Below, piece after piece: positions 1 through 44,024 of a stretch of DNA of 64,000 nt. The notes beneath the pieces were generated by a model. That model had not been told where the DNA came from. It saw only the letters and a program-made list of their open reading frames with translations, and did no database searches. Source of the stretch: Ochotona curzoniae (Eukaryota; Chordata; Mammalia; Lagomorpha; Ochotonidae); the NCBI RefSeq assembly GCF_017591425.1, contig NW_024466607.1, forward strand, positions 12,842,501 through 12,906,500, in the 5' to 3' direction. Position 1 is the stretch's first letter. Every line of letters begins with the position of its first letter. Position numbers and translations under genes: made by a program.

Positions 1-430
1 AACTTTTCTCCCATTTTTTTTTTAGGGTTTGTGTGTGTGTTATTTTAAAATTTTTAAATCAAACTGAAGTTTATCTTGTGAGAAAATAAAAGCAGGGCAC
101 CATTTTTCTGTATTTTAGCAGATTTTTTTGTATATTTTGTATTTCCTTACCATAAAAAATATTGGAAATGTCTGTAGTCCAACCCATAGTGTACCATTCT
201 GGCTTTAGTGTCATGTTTAGGCTTCTCTTCCACCCTGGCCAAATTATATAGATACCCATTGTTATATTTTATTTCTTCTGCCACTGTCTTTTCAACGGAA
301 CTCCAAAAAATTGGAAAAATGAAATAAAAAATTTGATGTAGATTTTTGATATCCATGCAGTTTTTCATATCATACATTTTCCATGAGCTTTTTAGAGGTC
401 TCTTACACTTTCTTTTGCTATTTCCAGACT

Positions 431-757
431 TTTTTTTTAAAGATTTATTTTTATTATTTTTTTATTGGAAAGGCGGATATACAGAGAGGAGAGACAGAGA
501 GGAAGATCTTCCATCCAATGAATCACTCCCCAAGTGAGCGCAACGGCCGATGATATGCCGATCCAAAGCCAGGAGACTCTTCTGGGTCTCCCACGTGGGT
601 GCAGGGTCCCAAAGCTTTGGGCCGTCCTCGACTGCTTTCCCAGGCCACAGGCAGGGAGCTGGAAGGGAAGTGGGGCTGCTGGGATAGAACCGGCGCCCAT
701 ATGGGATCCTGGGTGTGCAAGGCGAGGACCTTAACCACTGCGCCACCGCGCCGGGCC
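431..757 (-). repeat. CSINE (lagomorph C-repeat), young copy with 16-bp target-site duplication
   Basis: The copy is a reversed SINE: a T-rich tail first, then the tRNA-derived head ending GCCACCGCGCCGGGCCC. The 16-base duplication CTATTTCCAGACTTTT flanks it at 418-433 and 758-773. The body is well preserved, so the insertion is fairly recent. Its short open frames on both strands are not genes. Confidence 0.95.
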
Positions 758-1059
758 CTATTTCCAGACTTTTAAAATTTAAGTATTTAATGAACTTAAA
801 AAGTATTTTGATACATGCTAAGTTCTATTACCATTCAGTTCACTGGTATTATACCGTTCATTGAATGATCTCAAGAATTTTAAAAGCCATTTTGAACATT
901 GTCAAACATGTATGTATAGAACTACTCTTCCACTTCTTGTTTCCTTGATTGTTCATTTTTTATACCATTAACACATTATCCATCTGAAAAATAGTTTTTA
1001 AAAAAGGCTTGATATCTTTCTTACTAGGATGTGTTTTCTCTGATGGTTTTTCATATATC

Positions 1060-1362
1060 TCTTTAAAATATTTATTTGAAAGCTACACTGAGAGAAACTG
1101 GGAGAGAAAAAGAGAAATTGATCTCCCATCCACTGGATAACCTCCCAGATGGCTGCCATGGCCTATGCTAGAATCCAAGAGCTTTTTCTGGGTCTCCCAG
1201 CGAGTGGCAGGGGCCCAAGCACAGGATCACTCCCTGCTGCTCTTCCTAAGTCATTAGCAGGGAGCTGGATCATAAGGGAAGCAACTGGGCCAGGAACCAG
1301 TGTCCCTAAGAGAGGCTGGCATTACAGGTAACGCCTTTGCTTACTACGCCATAAAGCTGGCC
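1060..1362 (-). repeat. CSINE, older copy
   Basis: A reversed C-repeat runs from TTTATTTGAAAG through the 'GCAGGGAGCTGGAT' core to a head ending AAAGCTGGCC. It is diverged. Confidence 0.8.
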
Positions 1363-1788
1363 TCTTTGCATATGTTCCTTTAAGAGTGGTTTTTAAACTT
1401 GTATTGTAAAATGGTTTTAAAATGTATAAACTGATTTGGGGAAAACTAACACCTGTATCTTTGAAACTCACATATAGAAACATAATATACCTTTCCCTTT
1501 ATTAATGTCTCCTAGTTCTCCATTGCTTTTGTTTTCTTTCTAATACTATATACAGTGTGATAACATTACTGTAAAATACGATTATATGATTTTACAAATA
1601 CCAAAAAGGTAGATATTAAGCGGTTACCTCTGTTAGAGTCATAGACCACAGTGTTTTCTTTGTGCCCATTTTTTTTTCAGAAGTTTAACATTTGAGCATG
1701 TATAAGTTTCTTATAATTAGAACATCAAAATTTGCAAAAAGCTATTTGTGAAATGTTTAAGTATGGTTTCATTTAGAAATCTTAAATA

Positions 1789-2110
1789 ATGGGATGACAC
1801 AATAGCTCAATTGGCTAATCCTCCTCTTGCAAGCACCAGTATCCCATAAGGGCACCAGTAGATACACAAGCTGCTCTGCTTCACATCTGGCTCCATGCTT
1901 GTGGCCTGGGAAAGCAGAGCTCAGATCCCTGAGCCTTTGAGCCCATCTCGAAGACCTGAAAGAAGCTCCTGGCTCCTGGCTTCGGATTGTCTAACCTCCA
2001 ACCATTGCAGCCATTTGGGAAGTGAACCAGCAGATGGAAGATCTTTCTCTGTCTCTGCTTTTCTCTGTAATCTACCTTTCCAATAAAAATGAACAAATCT
2101 TCTAAAAAGA
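1789..2110 (+). repeat. CSINE
   Basis: A forward copy with the head GGGATGACACAATAGCTC, the 'CATTTGGGAAGTGAACCAGC' core and a tail ending AATAAAAATGAACAAATC. Confidence 0.85.
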
Positions 2111-2426
2111 TCGCCTAAAAGCAAAAATAATTCATTTTCCCCTGAGCAGAGAGAAACATAACTTTAATTTCCTCTAGTAATGTTGATTTGAGCAAAGATA
2201 CAAAGCAAAAATTGGGTAATGTATCAATTTTTATTGAGTTTTTTTTTTTTTTTTTGCATCAGTGGAAACTTGTAATATTTAGCATTCCAAATTACATAAG
2301 AGTACAATTGCCTTCAGGGAATTGCATAATCTGGTTGTTTTATTAACAGCTAATATGCCATAAAAATATGATAAACCTCACAATTTAATGTGTATCTGTC
2401 ATGATTTAATTATTATCTCTTTACAG

Positions 2427-36021
<33,595 letters not shown>

Positions 36022-36056
36022 GCTTTTATTTTCTAAGTTCAAGTAATCATTGTTTA

Positions 36057-36062
36057 AATAAA
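36057..36062 (+). terminator. TOPAZ1 polyadenylation signal AATAAA
   Basis: A canonical AATAAA lies 36 bases after the TAG stop and is followed by an A-rich stretch. It would give a very short 3' UTR. Later signals cannot be excluded. Confidence 0.7.
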
Positions 36063-36779
36063 AAAAGACAAAGTTTTCACTATTCTTTTGCTCTAAATTA
36101 TTCCCTTAAATGAGTAGTTTTCAAACCGTGGCACTTATGGCCATTATGTGTACTCTGCAATACTTTTATCTCCACTGAAAAGTGACTTCTTACATTTTTT
36201 ACTTTTTTAAATGTAAGAGGGACCTAAGTATGATAAATATTCTGAAATACGAATTGAAAATCACAAACTGAATACTGTGGAGTATTTAATAAGAAGAAAA
36301 CTATCCAGATAAACCTGGGGTTTTAGAAAGCATTTATGGCCATCTAACAGTGTGTACTTGGCCCAATATTTTGACAGTACTCTACATCCAGACTCAAATA
36401 ATACTGAATAACAACACTAAACTTATAGTGTATCTTGATGAATTAACCAGAATAGTTTCAATTAGCTTCTCAATCGTTTTTCTTCAGTTATCTTAGAATA
36501 CTGATTTTTTTAAAAAATGCTTATCTTAGGTTTGTTGCATTAGATATGACTTTAAAAAAATACAGAATTTTTGTATGATGTGTTCATATAAAAACGAAGA
36601 TTGTTCCTTGCAAGCCAGCATGTTAAACTTTCCTGAAATCGACAGAAAGTGCAGTGCCGTTTCCCAAGCAATCCTCTTCATATTTAAACTAGAATTTAAG
36701 ATCATTTAGGAAAAAGTGTGGGTAGAAGTAATAAGTAAATTGAGTAGGACAACTCAAAACTTTCTTAACAGGAGTTCCC
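36063..36779. other. TOPAZ1 3' flank
   Basis: AT-rich DNA between the TOPAZ1 poly(A) signal and the CpG island. I see no gene in it. Confidence 0.6.
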
Positions 36780-37560
36780 GCAAGTCTCCTGCCTGATGCC
36801 AACGGCCAGAGGCTCGCTGTGCTGAGGGGATGCTGCGGGGATGCTGAGGGGATGCTGCGGGGATGTGCGGGAGGGCCGTGCCTGCACCCCGGGACTGGCT
36901 GCACTGGGCGGCGTGCTGGGGTAACGGACTGGAAAAGCCTGAGGAGCAGGAGCGCAGCAAGGATGGGTGGAGACGCCAGAGCAGGACCACGTCGCTGGGT
37001 GTGCTGGACTCCCTGCTGTGAGGGAAGCCGCAGGGAACCGCGCCCGCCCGCCCAGCTCCACGTCGGCCTGAGGCGGGCCTGAGGCGACAGCTCGGCGGAC
37101 GCGGCTCCCCGAGGCGGGGCCGGGACCGTTAGGGACGCCAGCGCGTGCGCGTCCGTCTGCCGGGCTGCGGCACGCGCGTGCCAGGGCGGCCACCAACCGA
37201 GGGCTGCTGGCTCTCCAGCCTCGAGCACGGCCCCTCCGGGCGGCCGGTAAGAAGGCGGAGAGCACGTGACGAGAGGACGAGGGTTCGGTCCCCAGGACGC
37301 CCGTTAGGCCGCGCGCAGGCGCCGTGGGAGCAGGCCCGCCGAGCGCCCCAGCGGGCGCCCCTGCAGCGCGTCGGGGTGGGCCCCTCGCGGCCCTGGCAGC
37401 GCAGCTCTCGGCCAGCTCCCAGGGGACACAGGGAATGGAGGGGCGCTGGGGCCCCAGGAGGCCGGCGTGCCGGCTGTGAATGGAGCCCGGGCCAGAGGCG
37501 CGGTTATCCGCGTCTGCAGCCCCTTCCTAACTCGCCTCAGTAGGCGGAGGACACGATTCT
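36780..37560. promoter_or_regulatory. CpG island, candidate promoter (TCAIM by synteny)
   Basis: A sharp switch to GC-rich, CpG-dense DNA. It contains a GC box (GAGGCGGGGC at 37,111-37,120), a USF-type E-box CACGTGAC at 37,263-37,270 and an NRF1-like GCGCAGGCGCC near 37,313. A splice-donor-like GGTAAGAAGG lies at about 37,246. In human, TCAIM (T-cell activation inhibitor, mitochondrial) starts a few kb downstream of TOPAZ1 on the same strand, so this is a candidate TCAIM promoter and non-coding first exon. No TCAIM coding exon was recognised in the window. Long open frames on both strands here are a by-product of GC content. Confidence 0.6.
36821..36867. repeat. Short GC-rich tandem repeat inside the CpG island
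   Basis: GGGGATGCTG(C/A)G units repeat about four times, with a period near 12 (24 when the alternation is counted). It lies at the left edge of the island. Confidence 0.75.
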
Positions 37561-37898
37561 TGGGGTCTAGGTGTTAGCATGTTAAGCACAGGCATCCACA
37601 AACAGTTGGACAGTTGGTGACGATTATTCAGCGGGTGGGAAACAAATTAACCCCCGCGAACCACAAAAAAGGGGTGGGGGTGGGAGGAAAGGAGACTTAG
37701 AGTCCTAAGGGAAAAGAAATTGCTGCCCTTTTTCTGAGTCTGACCTTAGGATAGAAGGGGCTGTGGGGGAGGCAATGGCAAAATCCCAACCGACCAAGCT
37801 GTGCCCAAAGCGGCCAGAGGCCAAAAGACCCGAAAACCCCAAAGGGGCAAACAGATGCCCCGGCTCCTTGTGGGGCTTTTCTAGGTAGGGCTTTCCTT
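37561..37898. other. CpG island flank, no recognised feature
   Basis: Purine-rich sequence (AAAAAAGGGGTGGGGGTGGG and AAAGGGGCAAACAG) between the CpG island and the next SINE. Nothing is recognised. Confidence 0.5.
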
Positions 37899-38226
37899 TT
37901 TTAAAAGAAAAAAATAATTATTTATTTTTATTGCAAAGGCAGATTTGCAGAGAGAAGAAAAGTCAGAAAGCTCTTCTATTGATTCATTCCCCAAATGGTC
38001 ACAATGGCTGGAGCCAAGCTGATCTGAAGCCAGGAGCCAGGAACCTCTTCTTGGTTTCCCATGTGGGTTCAGGGTCCCTAGATTTTGGGCCATCCTCCAC
38101 TGCTTTCTCAAGCCAGAAACAGAGAGCTAGATGGGAAGTGGTGCAGACAGGACATAAAGTGGCGCCCATGTGGGAACCCAGCCCATGCAAGGTGAGCATC
38201 TAGCCACTAGGCCATTGCACCAAGCC
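37899..38226 (-). repeat. CSINE
   Basis: A reversed copy: ATTTATTTTTATTGCAAAGG, TTCATTCCCCAAATGGTCAC and a head ending CATTGCACCAAGCC. Confidence 0.87.
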
Positions 38227-38359
38227 ATAATTTGCCTTTTTATTAAAAAGTTTACTAACATATTCAGTAATGTCACTGAGTAAATTGTACTATCTAGCAG
38301 TGTAGCATTGTGTTAGCTCCAAGTGTTTTCCCAGTTTTTAGTAATTTAAGATTCAAAAT

Positions 38360-38669
38360 GAGGTCCCTACACGGTAGCCTAGTGGCTAAAGTCCTCGCCG
38401 TGCCCGTGCCAGGAACCCATTGGGTGCCAGTTCAGGCAGCTCCACTTCCCATCCAGCTCCCTACTTGTGGCTGGGGAGGCAGTTGAGGACAGCCCAAAGC
38501 CTTGGGACCCTGTGCCTGAGTGGGAGACCCAGAAGAAGCTCCTGGCTCCTGACTTCAGATCTGTCTGTTAAAGACACTGGGAAGTGAGCCAGTGGACAGA
38601 TCTTTGTCTCTCCTTCTCTCTGTAATATTTGACTTTCTAATAAAAATAAATAAGTCATTAGGAAAAAAA
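38360..38669 (+). repeat. CSINE, young type, with 9-bp target-site duplication
   Basis: A forward copy with head TACACGGTAGCCTAGTGGCT and AAAGTCCTCGCC and tail TAATAAAAATAAATAAGTCA. ATTCAAAAT is duplicated at 38,351-38,359 and 38,670-38,678. Confidence 0.9.
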
Positions 38670-38679
38670 ATTCAAAATT

Positions 38680-39264
38680 ATAGCGCAGTGTGTGAAGTGC
38701 AGGCATTTCTGCTATGTCACCACACGTACGTGCTGGGAGACCGTGATTTTCTACATAGTCACGCGCTGAAGTCACAAGATCTGGGGGCATTGGAACATGT
38801 GTCACTCAAAACCTGTGAAATGTTATAAGTTCCCTAACAAAAACCATAACCCTAATAATCTTACTAGTACAGTTAGATTCTGCATCTGGGAGTAACCTTA
38901 TCATTCTGAGGCCAATCAAATGGATTTGCAAGTCTCGCCCTTTTTTGGTCTGCACTAGTAGCTTCCCTACTTGTTCAGTTTCATGGAAAATGTAGCAGTG
39001 TTTGAAGCCACAGAGTATCTGCTTGTCAAGTTAGAAACCACTGGGAGATTTGCCATTTTTTCCTTCTAACGCCTAATTTTATATAGAAAAGACAGTTCTG
39101 ATCGGAAATCCATAAAACATCTTTCCCCTACCAATGGCACATAAGTTAATTCAGGTTGAAGAAATGCTTAAGAGCTGGAGCTGAGCCAGGGCTCCATCGA
39201 GGAGCCAGGCACTCAGTCCAGGTCCCCCGTACGGATAGCGAGGAACCCAGGTGCTTGATCCGTG
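38680..39264. other. Intergenic, with a possible old SINE scrap
   Basis: Mostly unrecognised. 39,175-39,250 (GAGCTGAGCCAGGGCTCCAT, CCCGTACGG) may be the remains of a reversed C-repeat, but it is too short to be sure. Confidence 0.4.
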
Positions 39265-39425
39265 ACATTTATGCGTGATTGAATAGATGAGGAAACAACC
39301 TCAGAAAGTCAATACGGCTTGACTTTGCTTACACCCTTAGTGCAGAAATCAAGATTTGAATACAGACCCCAGATTTCCCGGGCTCCTTTCTCAACCACTG
39401 TGCAAGCTGCATACTCTGACGACCA
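39265..39425 (-). repeat. MIR
   Basis: TAGATGAGGAAACAACCTCA, CAGAAATCAAGATTTGAATAC and GCTCCTTTCTCAACCACTGTG follow the reversed MIR consensus in order. Confidence 0.65.
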
Positions 39426-39775
39426 GGTAAAAGTGGATTTGTTGTTACTGTTGTTGTTGTTGGCTTTGCATCAGCATGGTCCGGTGTAAATACTGTGTGA
39501 GCCTCAGGTACCACTTTAAATTTTATAGTAGTAAGTTGCAAAAAGTTTAGGTTGTATTTCACTTTTACAAAGAAAATCAGTTAACATATCACGCATTCTT
39601 TCTTTGTGTTGCATGCTTCAACTCCAGTGAGGACTTGATACTTGACACCTGTCTGTTTAGACAGGCCTTATTTCACATGCTCAGGGGCCACATGTAGCTA
39701 GTGCCATTGTAGGCAGTACAGGCCTAGATTCTCTTACTCTACTGAAACGTGGCCCTTTTGGGGAATAGCCTACAG

Positions 39776-39785
39776 GCACACACAT

Positions 39786-39822
<37 letters not shown>
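39776..39822. repeat. (CA)n microsatellite
   Basis: About 22 CA units with one TG interruption. Confidence 0.97.
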
Positions 39823-40098
39823 GTGAAAAACATCCAGTTCTCAACCCATTGACTGTATGTGGTGACAAGGCTTTGAGTTTGTAGCTGCCACAGGGAAAAA
39901 TGCCATGATTTGAACACAATTGGGTTCCCCAAAGAAGGTAGTACTTTAAAGCCCAAATTACTGAGTTACTCTCTTACTAGAAAGGTTAAAAACAACAACA
40001 ACAAAATCAAGTTGTGGTGTTTGGGAGATGTGCCTGCCAGTCCTTGTCACTGGGGAAAGACAAATCTGAGAGAGGACTGAATTTAAAAACTTGAGTCA

Positions 40099-40348
40099 GG
40101 GGCAGGTGTTGTGGCACAGCATGTTCAACAACCGCTGGGATGTCCAGATCTTCTATCAGAATGCCTGGCTCCAATTCTGGCTGCTGTGCTTCTGATCCAG
40201 CTTCCTGCAGCGCTTGCTGCCTCAGATCCTTGGGCCCCTCCCTGCTACCTACCCCCCATGGGAGGTTGGACCGCATGCCAGACTCCTGGCTGCAACCCTC
40301 TCCAGGCCCCATCGTTGAACCAGATGCCCTAACAGTCCCACTATAGTC
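40099..40348 (+). repeat. CSINE, diverged
   Basis: A forward copy starting GGGGCAGGTGTTGTGGCACAG; CCAGCTTCCTGCAGCGCTTG corresponds to the core. The tail is missing or lost. Confidence 0.7.
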
Positions 40349-40537
40349 CCATGCCGTTCCAGCTTTCCTTTTATAGTTACCACTTTCCCTTTTGCTTCAT
40401 TTAATTTTCATGACTTTCTTCTTTGCCTAGATCCTTTAACAATGTATGCAGTGCATATTATGTATATGTGTGTATATGTATATATTTTCATTTATATATA
40501 GCTATATGTATATAGTTGTATTTAGAATAAATGGTAT

Positions 40538-40893
40538 TTGGACCAACACAGTGGCAGAGCAGGCTAAACCTCCATCTGCAGTGCCAGCATCCCTGACGGG
40601 CACAGGTTCCAGTGCCAGCAGCTCTGCCTCCGATCCAGCCCCATGTTTATGGCCTGGGAAAGCAGCAGAGGATGGTTCAAGTCCTTGAGACCCTGCACCC
40701 AAGTGGGAGATCTGGAGGAGGCTCCTGGCTCCTAACTTTGGATCTGTTCAGCTACAGCTGTTGTGACCATTTGGGGAGTGAACCAGCTAATGGAGGATCT
40801 CTCTCTCTCTCTGTTCCTCTCTCTCTCTCTCTGTTCCTCTCTCTCTCCCTCCCTCCCTCCCTCCCTCCCTCTGTAATGCAAGTAAAATATTTA
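40538..40893 (+). repeat. CSINE with expanded CT-rich microsatellite
   Basis: A forward copy with CAACACAGTGGCAGAGCAGG, CCTGGGAAAGCAGCAGAGGA and CATTTGGGGAGTGAACCAGC. The usual CTCTCT segment is expanded at 40,798-40,871 into (CT)n and (CCCT)n runs. Confidence 0.88.
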
Positions 40894-41038
40894 AATGCTT
40901 ATATATAATAAATGGTTTATAATAAATATTTAAGCAAATTTATATAATCGTTTTGAACCCAGGGAAGGTCTAATAAAAGAACCACACTGGAAAACACTTC
41001 ATACGCTTAGATGGTTATAATTTTTTTTAAAAAAAATC

Positions 41039-41345
41039 AGGGCTGGCATGATAGTGTATCAGGCTAATCCTCCACCTCCAAGCACCAGCATCCCATAAAG
41101 GCACCAGTTTGTGTATCCGCTGTTCCACTTCTGATCCATCTTCCCTGCTTATGGTGTGGGACACCAAGAAGGTGGCTCAAGTCCTTGGACCCTGAATCTA
41201 CATGGGAGACCCAGAAGAAGCTCCTGGCTCCTGGCTTCAGATCAGCCCAGCTATAGCCGTTGCGGCCACTTGGGGAGTGAACGAGTGGATGGAAGATCCC
41301 TGTCTCTCCTTCTCTCAGTAAATCTGCCTTTCAAGCAAAAGCAGA
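41039..41345 (+). repeat. CSINE
   Basis: A forward copy starting CAGGGCTGGCATGATAGTGT and ending GTAAATCTGCCTTTCAAGC. It is the last SINE of the dense left part; the next is about 7 kb away. Confidence 0.87.
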
Positions 41346-43945
41346 GCTCTAAACAGACACGAACAGGAGCTAGTGAATTAGTCCTAATAGCCAAAAAAAC
41401 AAACAATCCCACCGTCCGTCAGCACATGGATGGACAGACACAGCACCGCGTACTCGAACAATCGACTAGCATTGGACGTGAAAATCAAGGAGGTACTGAT
41501 ACATGCTACAACATGACTCAACCTGGAAAACTAGTCACATTTCACCTAAAATTAGTGTTTAATTTTGAAATTAGAATGGAACTGAAATGATTTTTAATTC
41601 AGACATTCTAATTTGATTCAGAAGTCTCCTCCTCCAAGCAGCCTTTCTGGATCGCCGGCCCTTGGTCAGCCCCCTCTTGTTTCAGCTCGGGAGCCTCCCG
41701 AATGTTGGGAGCATCCTGGGGTGACAGCCTGTGAGCTGAGTGAGGCTCAGGAAACGTGCAGGTGCCTGAATCATGGAATGTTCCAACCCAGACACATGGG
41801 GGGCCAAGTTCACCAAAGTGAGACTCCCTGCTCCCTGCTTCCTGATGCAGGGCTTGCTGGGGTCCTTTCCCAAGACCTGAGTGACCCGCATGGATATCAT
41901 GGAAGCCTGGTGCACTCAGACAGGCACCAAATTTCCACAAAAACACTAGAGGCACCAGGGCTGTGGCAGGCCAGGTCTGGGGTTCCCCTCCCCCTGTCGC
42001 ATCCCCCACCCCCCCTCCACGTGGAGATGCTCAGCCCAGGCTGCAGCACACCCTGGGCCCCTGCACCCAGAACACTGCCTTCCCTCCTGCCCTGCTCCTT
42101 ATCAGCTATCCACACCCCACCCCTGTCTGAAGTTTGTCCCTGGCCTTGCCTGTCCACTGTGCGGTCCCCATCCTGGCCCCTCAGCCCGCTGAGGAGGGCA
42201 GCCATTCTCCTTGGGGAGGTGTCATGTGCCTTGGGGACAGTTTCAGAGGCCAGCATCCTGAAGTCTCAGGAGGATTTTGGAGAAGTCCTTCATCCCCTGG
42301 AAATGATGTGATGGTGGCCACTTCCCAGCAGTAGGTGGGCATGGTACAACAGGTGGTGAGCCTGATCACTGTGAGGCGACCTGGAGTGATGGCCCCGGGG
42401 TGGCTGTGCTGCAGCTGCCTGTGTGCAGGGAACATGAAGGGGGAGGCAGGCAAGTGTTAGGACAGCAGCAGAGGACATGTGGGGGCTCATTGCCCAGCTG
42501 TGCTGCTTCCCAGCCTGTGGGTCTCCAAGCTTACCCACCCCAGCTCTTGTCTGCTGCCCTTGCATCCTCAGGAAAGGATGCGGGAGGCAGCACTCTGAGG
42601 GTCTCAGAGCCCCTCGCTCAGGGCTGCCTCCTAGCTCCTGAGACTCACCTGGAGCACAGCAGCTGTGTTGACTAGTCAGCTGCCAGCAGGTGACAGGAGT
42701 GACAGCCCAGAACAGCCTCACCCCTTCCACGGCTCACTGCCATGTCCTGGCTGCTCAGCAGGCATTCATCTGCCCTCCGCCCTGGGTCACCACTCCTAAT
42801 CCCCCTGAGACACTGCCCGTGTGGCCCTGCATCCCATGCAGCATTGTGCCTGCCTTTTGGAGGCATGCTGTGAAGGGAGAGTGTGTGGCCAAAGGCTGAG
42901 TAGGGGATAAAGAGAAAGCTGACCCAAGATCTAGAATCCTAAACTGGCTCTCATTTGGGTAGGATCAGATGGGAGAGAGGCTGTGCTTGGCGAGCCCTGA
43001 TGAGGACCCTGGGGCAGAGACATCTTCAAGGGACAGGACATGGACGATGAAGGGGGGAGCTGGTGACCAGGTAAGGTGGGGTGAGAGAGGTAGGGGGACT
43101 CCGAGAACACTCGTAAACTGTTACACTGGGGGACAGAGCAGGTGAGACCCGGAGCCGAAAGCAGCAATGGGACACAGGATCAGCGTCTCCACCGCAGTCC
43201 CATGGGCTCCTATCACACATGCCTCCAGCTGCCTGCATGCCTCCTTTGCAGTGGCCAGTACTGTGCTTACAGGATCCCCAGGATGGTCCAGTATGTGTGG
43301 CAAACAAGATGGCTCAGTGCGCAGAGAGCAGAGCGAGTGAAGGTTGAGAAGGTCTGCAGAGAACAGTGAGGGATGTCCCAAAAGCTGGAGGACTGGGTCT
43401 TACCCTGGAGGCAATGGGGCCAGGCATGGTTGGAAACACCACCACACTGGGGGACCAACATTGGGCACAGAGGGCTGTGACAAGCCTGGCACCTTGTGCC
43501 CCACCTGCTCTGGCTCCAGCCCTGCTCTCAGGCCAAGGGGCAATCCTACCCGACTGGGGAGGCCCCAGGGGCATCCCAGGCCGTGATTATTGGCTGGTAC
43601 ATCACAGCACATAAAAGGCCATGCGCATAGCAGGGCTAGGCTGTGCAGAAGGGCCAGGGGTCTTCCTGGGTGCTCCTTGGACTCCCAGGGGAAGACCTGA
43701 GAGGCTTCCCATCCACACAGTCACTGCTCCCATGGAAATGCGGGTAACTGGGACCCCAGAACCTTCCTTAGTAAAGGTCCCCTGCCGACCTGCCCTCCAG
43801 CCCCGTGGGCTGCCGTCTTTCCATCAGTCCTTCTGGCCCAGTGCTGAGCAACCCTCAGACACTCACCTGGACTGAGGTGCCAAAATGGGGTCACGGTGCA
43901 CATCTATGATCTATCTGCATCCCACCTGTGCATACCGTTAGGCTT
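41346..43945. other. GC-richer intergenic stretch, no recognised gene
   Basis: From about 41.6 kb the base composition rises and SINEs vanish. The open frames here (the longest 41,613-42,311 on +, 232 codons) are rich in Pro, Ser and Gly, overlap others on both strands, and show no domain. 41,610-41,660 may be an L2 scrap. Confidence 0.5.
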
Positions 43946-43951
43946 TTTATT
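43946..43951 (-). terminator. Polyadenylation signal AATAAA of the Smok-like kinase
   Basis: On the - strand AATAAA lies about 75 bases after the kinase stop codon. It would give a short 3' UTR. Confidence 0.6.
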
Positions 43952-44024
43952 CATAACACTCTTGAAAAAAAGGTAAGTAAAATGCAACAGAACTCAAGCA
44001 GCTCAACTCTGGAGCTGCTTGAGG

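Noticed and set aside
431..757. tRNA gene suggested by the SINE head
   Set aside because: CSINE heads are tRNA-derived but carry no intact cloverleaf or anticodon arm, and the element has a SINE tail and target duplication.
36689..37543. Open frames of 130-180 codons in the CpG island
   Set aside because: High CpG content removes stop codons; the frames are Arg/Ala/Pro-rich and lie on both strands.
41613..42311. 232-codon open frame on the + strand, with others on the - strand over the same bases
   Set aside because: Pro/Ser/Gly-rich, overlapping frames on both strands in GC-rich DNA, no motif.
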